Source: a virus. Taken from it: 64,000 bases of DNA. Numbering within the stretch: position 1 is the first letter of the stretch; every line of letters starts with the position of its first letter. Shown one piece after another: positions 31,416 to 39,302 of the stretch. The translations under genes were made by a program, and so were the position numbers. The stretch covers positions 32,377 through 96,376 of IMG/VR virus record IMGVR_UViG_3300025168_000043; one strand, 5' to 3'. The notes under the pieces were generated by a model. The model made no database searches, was not told the origin of the DNA, and saw only the letters and a program-made list of their open reading frames with translations.

Positions 31416-31913
31416 ATGAAAACCACCAGATCTCAGCTAAGACAAATCATCAAAGAAGAAATAAACAGTATGCTGAACCGGCCAAGAACCGCAGAGCAGT
31501 TTCTGAAAATGATCAAGTCTCAGTTCAGGCTCGCGGGAACACGAAAAACTCTTGAAACGATGGCTAAATACTATGACGCAATGATTAAAGCCGCAGCCGA
31601 AAGAGCACCACTCAAGCCCAGTGACCCAAAAGAGATCGCAGCAGAGATTGGCATTGGACAGGATAGTCCTTATCTACAGTGGACAACCTTTCATCTAAAT
31701 AAGCTTCAGCAAGTACCTAGAGAGGCTTACGAAATGCTGCCCGCAAGTGATGAACTCACTGCTATGCATTATGACCGTCTCACAATAAAAGATAAAAAGC
31801 GCGCAGACCGAGATGCAGAGTTATCTCGCCCACGGTCACCGGAAGAGAAAGAAGCCGCTGCTGCCAAGTTCGGCCAAGATATGGCCGCAGGAAAATACGG
31901 TCCACTGGACTAA
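31416..31913 (+). CDS. Small protein with capsid-targeting-like N terminus (2 of 6)
   Basis: This 165-residue protein begins MKTTRSQLRQIIKEEI, again with Ile-Lys-Glu at residues 12-14. The mature part is helical and basic-acidic mixed; near residue 150 is EKEAAAAKFGQDMAAGKYGP. The gap to the previous stop is 2 bases. The body shows no recognised domain. The shared leader with unrelated bodies argues for a sorting signal instead of a common function. Confidence 0.78.
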   Translation: MKTTRSQLRQIIKEEINSMLNRPRTAEQFLKMIKSQFRLAGTRKTLETMAKYYDAMIKAAAERAPLKPSDPKEIAAEIGIGQDSPYLQWTTFHLNKLQQVPREAYEMLPASDELTAMHYDRLTIKDKKRADRDAELSRPRSPEEKEAAAAKFGQDMAAGKYGPLD

Positions 31914-31925
31914 GGAATCATATCG

Positions 31926-32678
31926 ATGAAAATCACCAAAAAACTTTTAGAGCAAATGATTGAGGAAGCAGCATCGGAGTATGTCTACGGTATTAAAAAT
32001 CCCGGTCGTGTTGCCAACCAATACAAAATAAAGACAATCAAGAAAGTTATCTTTGAAGAGTTGTCCACAAACCTTAACGAAGATGGCCACGAAGACACAT
32101 CCTCAGCAATAAGAAAGTTGAAGACTTCTATTGAAGACGCAGGAGAAATCCTACAAGGTCTCCAAGCACACCAAGGAGATCTTCCCTCTTGGTGGATGGG
32201 CAAAGTAACTATCGCTGCTGACTATCTTAACAAAGCCAGAGACTACTTCCTTGTTTCCGGTGATGTGATGCAAGAAGAAGAGTTGGACGAGCGATGTCAA
32301 AAAGGTTATAAAACCCACGACACCCAAAAAACAAAACAAATGTTTGGAAAGACTTACCGCAACTGTGTAAAAGCAGAGGGTATGGAAGAGGATGCGATGG
32401 ACGAGATCTTTGGCCTTACCAATAATATCTCCTCTAACATTCTACATCTAAGCAAAGAAGACCGAGCACTTATTGAGCGTGACCTCGAAGAGATCAGAGA
32501 GTTGGCGCAAATGGAAGTGATGGACGAGCGCAAACTAAAACCGACCGAAAAGAAGAAACTTAAACGACTTGAAAAAGAAGTTCCCAAAAAAGACTTTACT
32601 GACCAGTATGGAAAGGAAGGCGAATCTATTTACTATGCCACATTAACTAAAATGGCGAAAAAGGGCAAGAAGAAATGA
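31926..32678 (+). CDS. Virion-associated-like protein with capsid-targeting-like N terminus (3 of 6)
   Basis: This 250-residue protein begins MKITKKLLEQMIEEAA, with Ile12-Glu13-Glu14 then Ala15, close to the T4 cleavage context. A second run at residues 36-48 (IKTIKKVIFEEL) repeats the pattern. Residues about 80-105 (LPSWWMGKVTIAADYLNKARD) and 124-150 (CQKGYKTHDTQKTKQMFGK, then YRNCVK) resemble short motifs that I have met in virion proteins of marine T4-like phages. The C terminus is Lys-rich (KMAKKGKKK), which could contact DNA. It overlaps the next start by 4 bases (ATGA). Function unknown. Confidence 0.75.
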   Translation: MKITKKLLEQMIEEAASEYVYGIKNPGRVANQYKIKTIKKVIFEELSTNLNEDGHEDTSSAIRKLKTSIEDAGEILQGLQAHQGDLPSWWMGKVTIAADYLNKARDYFLVSGDVMQEEELDERCQKGYKTHDTQKTKQMFGKTYRNCVKAEGMEEDAMDEIFGLTNNISSNILHLSKEDRALIERDLEEIRELAQMEVMDERKLKPTEKKKLKRLEKEVPKKDFTDQYGKEGESIYYATLTKMAKKGKKK

Positions 32679-33307
32679 AAATTACCAGAGAAAAACTAAA
32701 GCAAATCATCAAGGAAGAACTTGAAACTGCTCTTAATGAACAAACGCCCGCATATTATCAAGCCGGCAAGATTGGCGCAGGTATACCCGGCATTTTTAAA
32801 CGCCTTAGCCCCGTTCCGGACTATCTGGTACAAAGCTATAAAGGAAAAAAGAAAGTCTATAACACGAATAATGGAAATATTGTGGCATTAGATGATAGGG
32901 GCATTCCTTTTGTTTCATATGCTGATGAGATGGAGAAGAACCCCAATGCGGACTACCAATTCGCGATAGATACGCTTAAAAAAAATGGCTATGTAGAAGC
33001 TTCTCTAAGTGTCCCTATGTCTCCGGCAAATCTTGATGCACTCACTCTCGGAACTATTAAAGGGGAAGAGGTCGATCGTGGCTATGTACAAAGAGCGCGC
33101 GCCAACTTTATGAATCAGGACAAAGATATCCCCCGGATTAAGCAAGTCATCGGCAAGAGAGAACTGTCAGATCCAAGTATGCCTAACTGGGACCCCAGCA
33201 AAAATCAAATAGTTTACTTGGGATCACGGACACTTAGTTCCGGAGGTCGGGAAATTTATTTTAAGACATCAAATACTCACAAGTATTATAAAGCATTGGC
33301 CAGATAA
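32675..33307 (+). CDS. Small protein with capsid-targeting-like N terminus (4 of 6)
   Basis: This 210-residue protein begins MKITREKLKQIIKEEL, with Ile-Lys-Glu at 12-14. The body is beta-rich and basic, quite unlike the helical bodies of the other members (VQSYKGKKKVYNTNNGNIVA, then YLGSRTLSSGGREIYF). It is translationally coupled to the gene before it by an ATGA overlap. No family is recognised. Confidence 0.75.
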   Translation: MKITREKLKQIIKEELETALNEQTPAYYQAGKIGAGIPGIFKRLSPVPDYLVQSYKGKKKVYNTNNGNIVALDDRGIPFVSYADEMEKNPNADYQFAIDTLKKNGYVEASLSVPMSPANLDALTLGTIKGEEVDRGYVQRARANFMNQDKDIPRIKQVIGKRELSDPSMPNWDPSKNQIVYLGSRTLSSGGREIYFKTSNTHKYYKALAR

Positions 33308-33320
33308 AGGAAATAATATT

Positions 33321-33857
33321 ATGAAAACCACTAAACAACAACTTAGACAAATCATCAAAGAAGAGTTAGAGGTCGTCCTCACAAACGAGGAGGCAGGCGA
33401 ACTCTTTGGCGAAGGCGTTGAAGCTCAGTTAGAAGAACAAGAGTTGAATGAAGACCTTGGTCAACTAGCTAATATGCTTGGCTCAAATCCTGAAGAACTA
33501 ATGATTGTACTCAAAGGCCTTGGTCTCACTGCTGCAAACATCGGAGTCCCAGCAGCCGCCGGCGGAGTTTTGTATAAAATTATAGATATGATAAGGGATT
33601 ACCGGGAACGAAAAGCAGAGCCCGAAGGCGAGCAAATGATGGAGCAAGAAAAGGTTGCTGGTGATGTCGCCCGCGTTGGCAAAAAGCTTGGTGGTGTTCA
33701 AGGTCTTGAAGCTCTTTTGGCAAGCATCAACAATCGTGATAAGTTTGAGGCTGTTTTAGCACAGTTTATTCAGATGGTTGCTAAAGAAAGACTTCAGCCC
33801 AACGATGTTAAAATGGGTGTTCGTAACGTTGCAGCAACGATTCTAAAAGGCAAGTAA
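33321..33857 (+). CDS. Small protein with capsid-targeting-like N terminus and one hydrophobic segment (5 of 6)
   Basis: This 178-residue protein begins MKTTKQQLRQIIKEEL, with Ile-Lys-Glu at 12-14. An acidic Glu-rich part follows (residues 20-50), then a hydrophobic Gly/Ala-rich segment at about 70-93 (LTAANIGVPAAAGGVLYKII) that may enter a membrane or pack in a helical bundle. The C-terminal half is a helical domain (LGGVQGLEALLASINN). A head-carried protein that meets the host membrane on injection is one reading, but only a guess. Confidence 0.72.
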   Translation: MKTTKQQLRQIIKEELEVVLTNEEAGELFGEGVEAQLEEQELNEDLGQLANMLGSNPEELMIVLKGLGLTAANIGVPAAAGGVLYKIIDMIRDYRERKAEPEGEQMMEQEKVAGDVARVGKKLGGVQGLEALLASINNRDKFEAVLAQFIQMVAKERLQPNDVKMGVRNVAATILKGK

Positions 33858-34325
33858 ATGAAAGACCTTATGGAAGGCTGGCGTGGATATCTTTCAGAAC
33901 AAGAGGAAGAAGTCGGTGACCCAAAGGGGATAGAGACGTTTGAAGATCTTAAGAAACTTTTAAGATCTATTGAACTTAAAAGAAAGGGCGGCGCCGTTGG
34001 CAAGAAAGCACTTAGTTTTGCTGCGTCTCTTATACCGGGTGGATCAGCAGCAAAAGAGTTGTTTGATAATGCGAAGGATGTTAAAGAATTCTTACAAGAT
34101 TTGTATACAGCAGATGATAACTTTAAAACACAAACTAGGCTTGACACCCTGAACATTGATGATAATGTTTCAAAAATTGTTGATGATCAAGTAGAGGCAG
34201 CATTTCTTAAAGTATTGCCAAATTTAATCGCAGATAAAACTGGACCTATTGGTGATTTTAACATTACTAAAGAATTGCAAGTTTTTCTAGCATCCAAATT
34301 TAATAATACAACAGTTAAAAAATAA
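33858..34325 (+). CDS. Small protein with variant capsid-targeting-like N terminus (6 of 6)
   Basis: This 155-residue protein starts on the base after the previous stop. Its N terminus is different in wording, MKDLMEGWRGYLSEQEE, but Leu12-Ser13-Glu14 puts an [L/I]-x-E site at the same residue as in the five genes before it. The body is helical with an Ala/Gly-rich stretch at 45-65 (KKALSFAASLIPGGSAAK). It ends the unit; the next sigma-70 promoter begins 3 bases after the stop. Confidence 0.72.
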   Translation: MKDLMEGWRGYLSEQEEEVGDPKGIETFEDLKKLLRSIELKRKGGAVGKKALSFAASLIPGGSAAKELFDNAKDVKEFLQDLYTADDNFKTQTRLDTLNIDDNVSKIVDDQVEAAFLKVLPNLIADKTGPIGDFNITKELQVFLASKFNNTTVKK

Positions 34326-34328
34326 TCC

Positions 34329-34357
34329 TTGACAGTGAGCCTTTAGCAGGTTATAAT
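34329..34357 (+). promoter_or_regulatory. Consensus sigma-70 promoter (early type)
   Basis: TTGACA at 34329-34334 and TATAAT at 34352-34357 are perfect, with a 17-base spacer. The flanks AATAATCC before the -35 box and TAGCAGGT before the -10 box recur at 35144, so the two promoters share an origin. The ATG is at 34376 behind a GAGGA ribosome site. Confidence 0.87.
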
Positions 34358-34375
34358 AATAGTAACGAGGAAAAT

Positions 34376-35140
34376 ATGTCTAAAAGCTTAGTGGCTTCTA
34401 TTGAAGCTCATGATTGTATTAGGACCACCTATTTTAAAATAAGACTATCTGATGAGGTCTTGGCCGGCCTTCAGGAATACTCAGCTAAAGTTTTATCGTC
34501 TCCAAGCGTGTATGAAGATTATACATATAGGTTAGCCGGCCACATAAAAAAGGGTAAACAATTACAAATTCCTTTAGAAACCAAAGAGACAAAAGATTTA
34601 TTAAAAGTTTTATCCTCAGCCACCATACAATATTATAATAATTATTTATCTCGCGTGATGCCAAATCATGCACAAATACCTAAAGAAGAAAATCCATACG
34701 CTCTCAAGGGTGTAGAGGTTCAAGATCTGTGGTTAAACTCATATTTAGCTGGGGACTATAACCCAATACATAAGCATGGAACTGTTTCTCCTGTTGGGAT
34801 GTCATGTTTTATAGTTGTAAGCGTACCAGATAGTATTAAAAATAAAAAACAATCTCATACTGTGGGTAAATCAGGCGGGATTACTGGAAACGATCATTTT
34901 GATGGACACACTTTACTAAAGTGGGGATATAACTTTGGTAGCGACAACGTATTTGATTCTTTAGAATACTCGCAGCAGGATTATGTAAAGCCGGAAGAGG
35001 GTATGATATACTTATTTCCACGATGGATGGATCATATGGTGTGTCCATTCCAAGGTCCGGGGATTAGAGTGACAATGGCCGCTAACATTAGTATATGGAC
35101 AGATAGATATTATAAAATATATAATAATTCTAGTGAATAA
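34376..35140 (+). CDS. Putative 2OG-Fe(II) oxygenase-like protein
   Basis: This 254-residue protein has the pattern of the double-stranded beta-helix oxygenases common in marine phages: NPIHKHG with His132 and His134, a core strand MSCFIVVSVP, then FPRWMDHMV with His220, and GIRVTMAANI with Arg231 as the likely 2-oxoglutarate contact. Such enzymes hydroxylate proteins or nucleic acids using Fe(II), oxygen and 2-oxoglutarate. The substrate is unknown. It stands alone between two promoters, which suggests early independent expression. The metal triad is inferred by pattern and not aligned; the first acidic ligand is replaced by a second His in my reading, so activity is uncertain. Confidence 0.65.
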   Translation: MSKSLVASIEAHDCIRTTYFKIRLSDEVLAGLQEYSAKVLSSPSVYEDYTYRLAGHIKKGKQLQIPLETKETKDLLKVLSSATIQYYNNYLSRVMPNHAQIPKEENPYALKGVEVQDLWLNSYLAGDYNPIHKHGTVSPVGMSCFIVVSVPDSIKNKKQSHTVGKSGGITGNDHFDGHTLLKWGYNFGSDNVFDSLEYSQQDYVKPEEGMIYLFPRWMDHMVCPFQGPGIRVTMAANISIWTDRYYKIYNNSSE

Positions 35141-35143
35141 TCC

Positions 35144-35172
35144 TTGACAACAAGTCTGTAGCAGGTTATATT
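35144..35172 (+). promoter_or_regulatory. Sigma-70 promoter (early type)
   Basis: TTGACA at 35144-35149 and TATATT at 35167-35172 have a 17-base spacer. The sequence around both boxes copies the promoter at 34329 (AATAATCC and TAGCAGGT). It drives the SbcD-SbcC fusion gene, whose start lies 28 bases after the -10 box. Confidence 0.8.
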
Positions 35173-35199
35173 ATAAGTATATTCAAGTAAGGGGTTACT

Positions 35200-38100
35200 T
35201 TGAAGATCGCACATATCGCGGATACACACATTCGCAACTATAAGTATCATAGAGAGTATCGTGAGGTATTTGATAAAATCTATGATAAACTAAAAGAAGA
35301 GAAAGTTGACTACATTGTCCACTGCGGGGATCTCGCACACACAAAGACTCAACTTTCTCCTGAATATTTTGATTTGGCGACATCGTTCTTAAGGAACCTT
35401 GCCAACATTGCGCCGACCTATATCATTCTTGGAAACCACGATGGTAATCTAAAGAACGAACATAGGCAGGACGCGATTACGCCAATCGCAAATGCTTTAG
35501 ACCATCCACAACTTCACCTGCTCAGAAACGCAGGCGAGACAGTGGTTGGGAATATAGCATTCAACGTTCTTTCTGTCTTTGATGAAGAGAACTGGGTGAA
35601 ACCATCAAGTAAAGAACGCATTAACATTGCGCTCTATCACGGCTCTGTGTCTGGTGTTACAACCGATACAGGCTGGGTAATGACACACGGTGACCATCCT
35701 ATTGAAGTTTTCGAGGGGCACGATTATGTTCTTCTTGGAGACATTCATAAAACAAACCAAATCCTCGATGACGAGGGACGTGTAAGGTATCCGGGCTCCA
35801 CTGTTCAACAGAACTTTGGTGAGACGGATGATAAAGGCTTCCTGCTTTGGGATATCCAGAGTAAAGAAGACTTTAGTTGTGAACACGTTGTAATCCCAAA
35901 CCCCAAGCCTTTTGTTACTATAAACCTAACCCCCACTGGGCGTATGCCCAAAGGCTTGTCTGTGAAAAAGGGTGCCAGATTACGACTAGTTTCTAACAAC
36001 AATCTGTCTCTTGAAGCGATGCGGAAGGCAGTAGATGTCGCAAAGCAACGCTTCAAGCCCGATACTATTACATTTCTTAATAGAGCAGCAGGCCAACGGG
36101 GGAACGTTGAAGAAATCACAGACAGTATTCAACAAGATGATATGCGAAACCCAGAGATCCAAGAAGAACTTATTCGTGAGTATCTGGTAGATTACCAAAC
36201 CAGCGAAGAGCTAATGAAAAAGGTTTTGGATCTCAATACCCAATACATCAAGAAGGCTGAAGAGACCGAAGAAGTATCCAGAAACATCAAGTGGCGTATC
36301 AACGACCTACAATGGGACAACCTATTCAACTATGGTGATGGCAACAGGATTGACTTCAACAAGCTAAATGGCACCGTTGGTATTTTCGGCAAGAACTATT
36401 CCGGCAAATCCAGTGTTGTTGACAGTTTATTATATACTTTGTTTAACACTACATCAAAGAACGAAAGAAGAAACGTCAACATTATCAACCAGAATAGAGA
36501 TGAAGGTTCTGGTGAGGTTGTGATATCAATCGGCGAAGAACAATATTATGTTCGCCGAGGGTCAAAGAAATATACAAAGCGTTTGAAAGGTGTTGAAACA
36601 CTTGAAGCGAAAACCGATCTAGACTTCTTCAAGATCGATGCCAACGGAGAAAAGGTTAGTTTAAATGGACTCACAAGAAACGACACAGACAAAAACATCC
36701 GAAAGGTCTTTGGATCTTTGGATGACTTCCTTCTCACTAGTTTGTCTAGCCAGTTGGATAGTCTTTCCTTTATTAGGGAAGGCAGCACAAAACGCAAGGA
36801 AATCCTTGCGAAGTTTCTCGACTTGGAAATCTTCGAAAAGAAGTTCAGATTAGCTAAAGAAGACGCATCAGATATGCGAGGTGCTTTGAAACGCCTTGAA
36901 GGTAGGGAATACGATGCTGAGATAGAAACTGCCGAAGCAGAGCATAACGAATGCGAAGAAAACTTATATGACCAGAAAGCCATATGTGAGGATCTCCGAG
37001 GCGAGATTGGGATCCTTTCTAAGAACATTACCGAGATAGACACCAAGATAGAATCTATTCCAGCAGAGGTAATAAACATTGCTCAGGTCAGAGTAGATAT
37101 CAAAGACAAGGCAGCAACTCTCGCTAAAACACAGGAACAACTTACACAAGAAAAAGACAATCTACAAGAAAAGAAAGATCTTATCTCTAAGATAGAAGAG
37201 TTCTTGGAGAGTTATGATATTGATGACCTGAAACAGAAAGAAAAGAAATCAGATGATCTATGGGTTAAAATCGTAGATCTAAAGAAAGAACTACACCGAA
37301 TAGAAGAAAAGGTTTCTTCCCTGAACGATCCTGAGTTTTTAAGAGGTTGTAAGTGTCTGTTCGAAGCAGAAGCAGCCTTAAAGTTAAAGCCAGACGTAGA
37401 AGAGAAGATAGGGATCTTTTCTGAAGAGCACACAGCTTACAACGCTCCAAGTATTGATAAAAAGATTGAACAGTATGGCTCTCTTGTGTCTAAGAAAGAT
37501 CAATCAACAAGAGACATTACAACTACCGAACTCACAATCGCCCGTAAGCAAAACACCATCAATACTCTGATGGCAGAGTTATCAGTGCTTAAAACCAAGA
37601 AAACATCTTATGAAGATAATAAAGAAGCAATTGAGAATCTTGAAGCACTCCTTAGCGAGAAGAAAACTCACAGAACAAGCCTCTCCACCAAGGAGAGAGA
37701 ACTAGAAACCTGTGAAGATGAGATTGTAAAATATCACAGAACGGTTGGTTCTCTGGAACAAAAGGTTATTAATATCAAAGATCAAAAGAACGACTACCTT
37801 GAACTTCGTGAACAGTTCGCAGCATACGATCTTTACATGCGCTGTATGCACCCTAACGGTATCGCATACGATGTTATCAAAAAGAAACTTCCAGTTATCA
37901 ATCAAGAGATAGCAAAGGTTCTTACAAACTTAACAAACTTTGAAGTCCTCTTTGAGGAGGATGGAAATAAGCTTGATATCTTTATCAAGCATCCGAAGCA
38001 CGACCCTCGTCCACTCTCTATGGCTTCGGGAGCAGAGAAGACAATGGCCGCAATGGCTATCCGTCTTGCTTTCCTTGCAGTGTCAAACCTGCCTACAAGC

Positions 38101-38295
38101 GACATTATGGTGCTTGATGAACCGGGGACAGCATTGGACGAGGAACACTTACAAGCATTCACCCAACTTTTGGATATGATTAAGGTACATTTCAAGACAA
38201 CACTTTTGATTTCCCATTTGGATTCATTAAAAGATGTTGTTGATTTAACTCTTGACATTTGCAAAAAAGAAGGTTATGCTTATATAAACCAATAA
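35200..38295 (+). CDS. Fused SbcD-SbcC (Mre11-Rad50 / gp47-gp46) nuclease-ATPase
   Basis: This 1031-residue protein joins two subunits that are normally separate. Residues 1-340 are the SbcD/gp47 metallophosphoesterase: HIADTHI, HCGDLAH, LGNHDG, ALYHGS and GDIHK. Residues 370-1031 are the SbcC/gp46 ATPase: Walker A GKNYSGKS near 398, a Q-loop near 513, two long coiled-coil arms, a signature MASGAEK near 941 and Walker B IMVLDEPGTALD near 970. At the apex, where a CxxC zinc hook is expected, there is only Cys717-Lys-Cys719. The complex processes DNA ends for recombination-dependent replication. The start codon is TTG, chosen because MKIAHIADTH must begin there and AAGGGG precedes it. Confidence 0.9.
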   Translation: MKIAHIADTHIRNYKYHREYREVFDKIYDKLKEEKVDYIVHCGDLAHTKTQLSPEYFDLATSFLRNLANIAPTYIILGNHDGNLKNEHRQDAITPIANALDHPQLHLLRNAGETVVGNIAFNVLSVFDEENWVKPSSKERINIALYHGSVSGVTTDTGWVMTHGDHPIEVFEGHDYVLLGDIHKTNQILDDEGRVRYPGSTVQQNFGETDDKGFLLWDIQSKEDFSCEHVVIPNPKPFVTINLTPTGRMPKGLSVKKGARLRLVSNNNLSLEAMRKAVDVAKQRFKPDTITFLNRAAGQRGNVEEITDSIQQDDMRNPEIQEELIREYLVDYQTSEELMKKVLDLNTQYIKKAEETEEVSRNIKWRINDLQWDNLFNYGDGNRIDFNKLNGTVGIFGKNYSGKSSVVDSLLYTLFNTTSKNERRNVNIINQNRDEGSGEVVISIGEEQYYVRRGSKKYTKRLKGVETLEAKTDLDFFKIDANGEKVSLNGLTRNDTDKNIRKVFGSLDDFLLTSLSSQLDSLSFIREGSTKRKEILAKFLDLEIFEKKFRLAKEDASDMRGALKRLEGREYDAEIETAEAEHNECEENLYDQKAICEDLRGEIGILSKNITEIDTKIESIPAEVINIAQVRVDIKDKAATLAKTQEQLTQEKDNLQEKKDLISKIEEFLESYDIDDLKQKEKKSDDLWVKIVDLKKELHRIEEKVSSLNDPEFLRGCKCLFEAEAALKLKPDVEEKIGIFSEEHTAYNAPSIDKKIEQYGSLVSKKDQSTRDITTTELTIARKQNTINTLMAELSVLKTKKTSYEDNKEAIENLEALLSEKKTHRTSLSTKERELETCEDEIVKYHRTVGSLEQKVINIKDQKNDYLELREQFAAYDLYMRCMHPNGIAYDVIKKKLPVINQEIAKVLTNLTNFEVLFEEDGNKLDIFIKHPKHDPRPLSMASGAEKTMAAMAIRLAFLAVSNLPTSDIMVLDEPGTALDEEHLQAFTQLLDMIKVHFKTTLLISHLDSLKDVVDLTLDICKKEGYAYINQ
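38252..38280 (+). promoter_or_regulatory. Possible weak sigma-70 promoter inside the SbcC end
   Basis: TTGACA at 38252-38257 is followed after 17 bases by TATGCT, which matches the -10 consensus at four of six bases. It lies within the end of the fusion gene, ahead of the small membrane genes. Confidence 0.35.
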
Positions 38296-38302
38296 CTATT
38301 TA
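38296..38302 (+). promoter_or_regulatory. Candidate late promoter motif CTATTTA
   Basis: TAACTATTTATTACA begins right after the SbcD-SbcC stop, 23 bases before the ATG at 38319, with GGAGGT between. It is the only copy for the following 8 kb, so the terminase-portal-protease block probably depends on it. Confidence 0.62.
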
Positions 38303-38318
38303 TTACATTGGAGGTAAT

Positions 38319-38510
38319 ATGAATATGATTAAGGGAGCAGTCGATAAAACTTTAGAAAAGGTTGTATCGCGTAAGCTACTTGTCTGGGCAACAGCAACCG
38401 GTCTCGCGGCTGGTGGTTTCTTGACTAGCGGAGATTGGGTAACCATCTCGGCTCTTTATCTCGGTGGCCAAGCAGTCATCGATGCCGTTGTTAAACTCAA
38501 GGCAGCGTAA
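38319..38510 (+). CDS. Small membrane protein, possible holin
   Basis: This 63-residue protein has a charged N terminus with KTLEKVVSRK, then two hydrophobic stretches (LVWATATGLAAGGFLTS and WVTISALYLGGQAVIDAVV) parted by a short turn, and a Lys-containing end. That is the plan of small phage holins, which open the inner membrane at lysis. The ATG at 38319 is set by GGAGGTAAT; an upstream in-frame ATG would lack a site. The next ATG overlaps the stop (TAATG). No endolysin lies beside it, so the holin label is tentative. Confidence 0.6.
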   Translation: MNMIKGAVDKTLEKVVSRKLLVWATATGLAAGGFLTSGDWVTISALYLGGQAVIDAVVKLKAA

Positions 38511-38887
38511 TGAGAAGCCTTATGAGATTCATAGGCACCTATTGGAAGGAGATCGCGATAGCTTCGTTGTTATTTGCGGTCTCCTTCTTCTGGTGGCAAG
38601 ACCACAAGGGTCTGGTTGATGCATACGACGCGTCTGTAGAGAGCTACGAGACAAGATTGAAGGAACTTAAAGAGAGCCATCAACGCGAGACTGAACGCAA
38701 GGCAGAGGCTCTTGAAGACTACAAGGCAAAGCTACAAGAACTTGAGATGGAATACACAGAGTATCAGCAAGCTGTAGCAGAAGCTAAATTTGAAAGAGTA
38801 CAAGATTTTGTAACTCTGAGACAAAGCAATCCAGATCAACTGATCGTGGAAATTGAGGCAAAGTTTGGTTTTGAGCACGTTGATTAA
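38510..38887 (+). CDS. Possible inner-membrane spanin (Rz-like)
   Basis: This 125-residue protein has one N-terminal membrane segment (IAIASLLFAVSFFWW, residues 14-28) followed by a long charged coiled coil (residues 40-100) that would stand in the periplasm. This is the layout of Rz-type i-spanins, which help disrupt the outer membrane of Gram-negative hosts. Tail-chaperone or structural alternatives cannot be excluded. It starts on the holin-like stop and overlaps the start region of the next gene. Confidence 0.55.
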   Translation: MRSLMRFIGTYWKEIAIASLLFAVSFFWWQDHKGLVDAYDASVESYETRLKELKESHQRETERKAEALEDYKAKLQELEMEYTEYQQAVAEAKFERVQDFVTLRQSNPDQLIVEIEAKFGFEHVD

Positions 38888-39302
38888 AACATTATTTTTA
38901 TTTCTTTTGATGATCCCTGTTGCTTACGGTGGCGATGGTAAGTTTACCCTCGTTCCGCAAGGTGGGGTTGTCCCGTTTGAAGCAACTTGCTTTGACACAG
39001 AAGCCACAGCCAAGCTATTAACTTGGAAAGAGTTTCTAGCAGAAGAGATGAAAACCAAGTGTGAATACGAAAAGCAAGCTTTGGTCTTAGACACAGAGCT
39101 AGTGATTACAAATATGCAGATCACTCTTGACGAAACACGAGTTCGGTATCAGGTAGAGATTGATACACGAGATAAAGAACTAGAAACTCTGCGTGACATT
39201 ATCAAGAAAAACAAAAAACTAAACATACCTGTTGTCGTAGCAACCTCTGTGGCCGTTGGCTTTGGAGTTGGATTCGGCACTTATCATTTTGCGAGTCGGT
39301 GA
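38865..39302 (+). CDS. Secreted/membrane coiled-coil protein with signal peptide
   Basis: About 145 residues. A signal-like segment (IKTLFLFLLMIPVAYG) is followed by a periplasmic part with two Cys (FEATCFDTE and MKTKCEYEK), a charged coiled coil, and a C-terminal membrane helix with Gly spacing (VVVATSVAVGFGVGFGTYHF). There is no ATG; TTG codons occur at 38853, 38865, 38871 and 38880. I chose 38865 because GAGG stands 6 bases before it, but 38880 would also give a clean signal peptide. No lipobox is present, so it is not a typical Rz1. It probably works with the two genes before it. Confidence 0.55.
   Translation: MVLSTLIKTLFLFLLMIPVAYGGDGKFTLVPQGGVVPFEATCFDTEATAKLLTWKEFLAEEMKTKCEYEKQALVLDTELVITNMQITLDETRVRYQVEIDTRDKELETLRDIIKKNKKLNIPVVVATSVAVGFGVGFGTYHFASR

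Noticed and set aside
38259-38318. N-terminal extension of the holin-like gene from an upstream ATG
   Set aside because: It lies inside the SbcC end, lacks a ribosome site, and a GGAGGT directly precedes the ATG at 38319.
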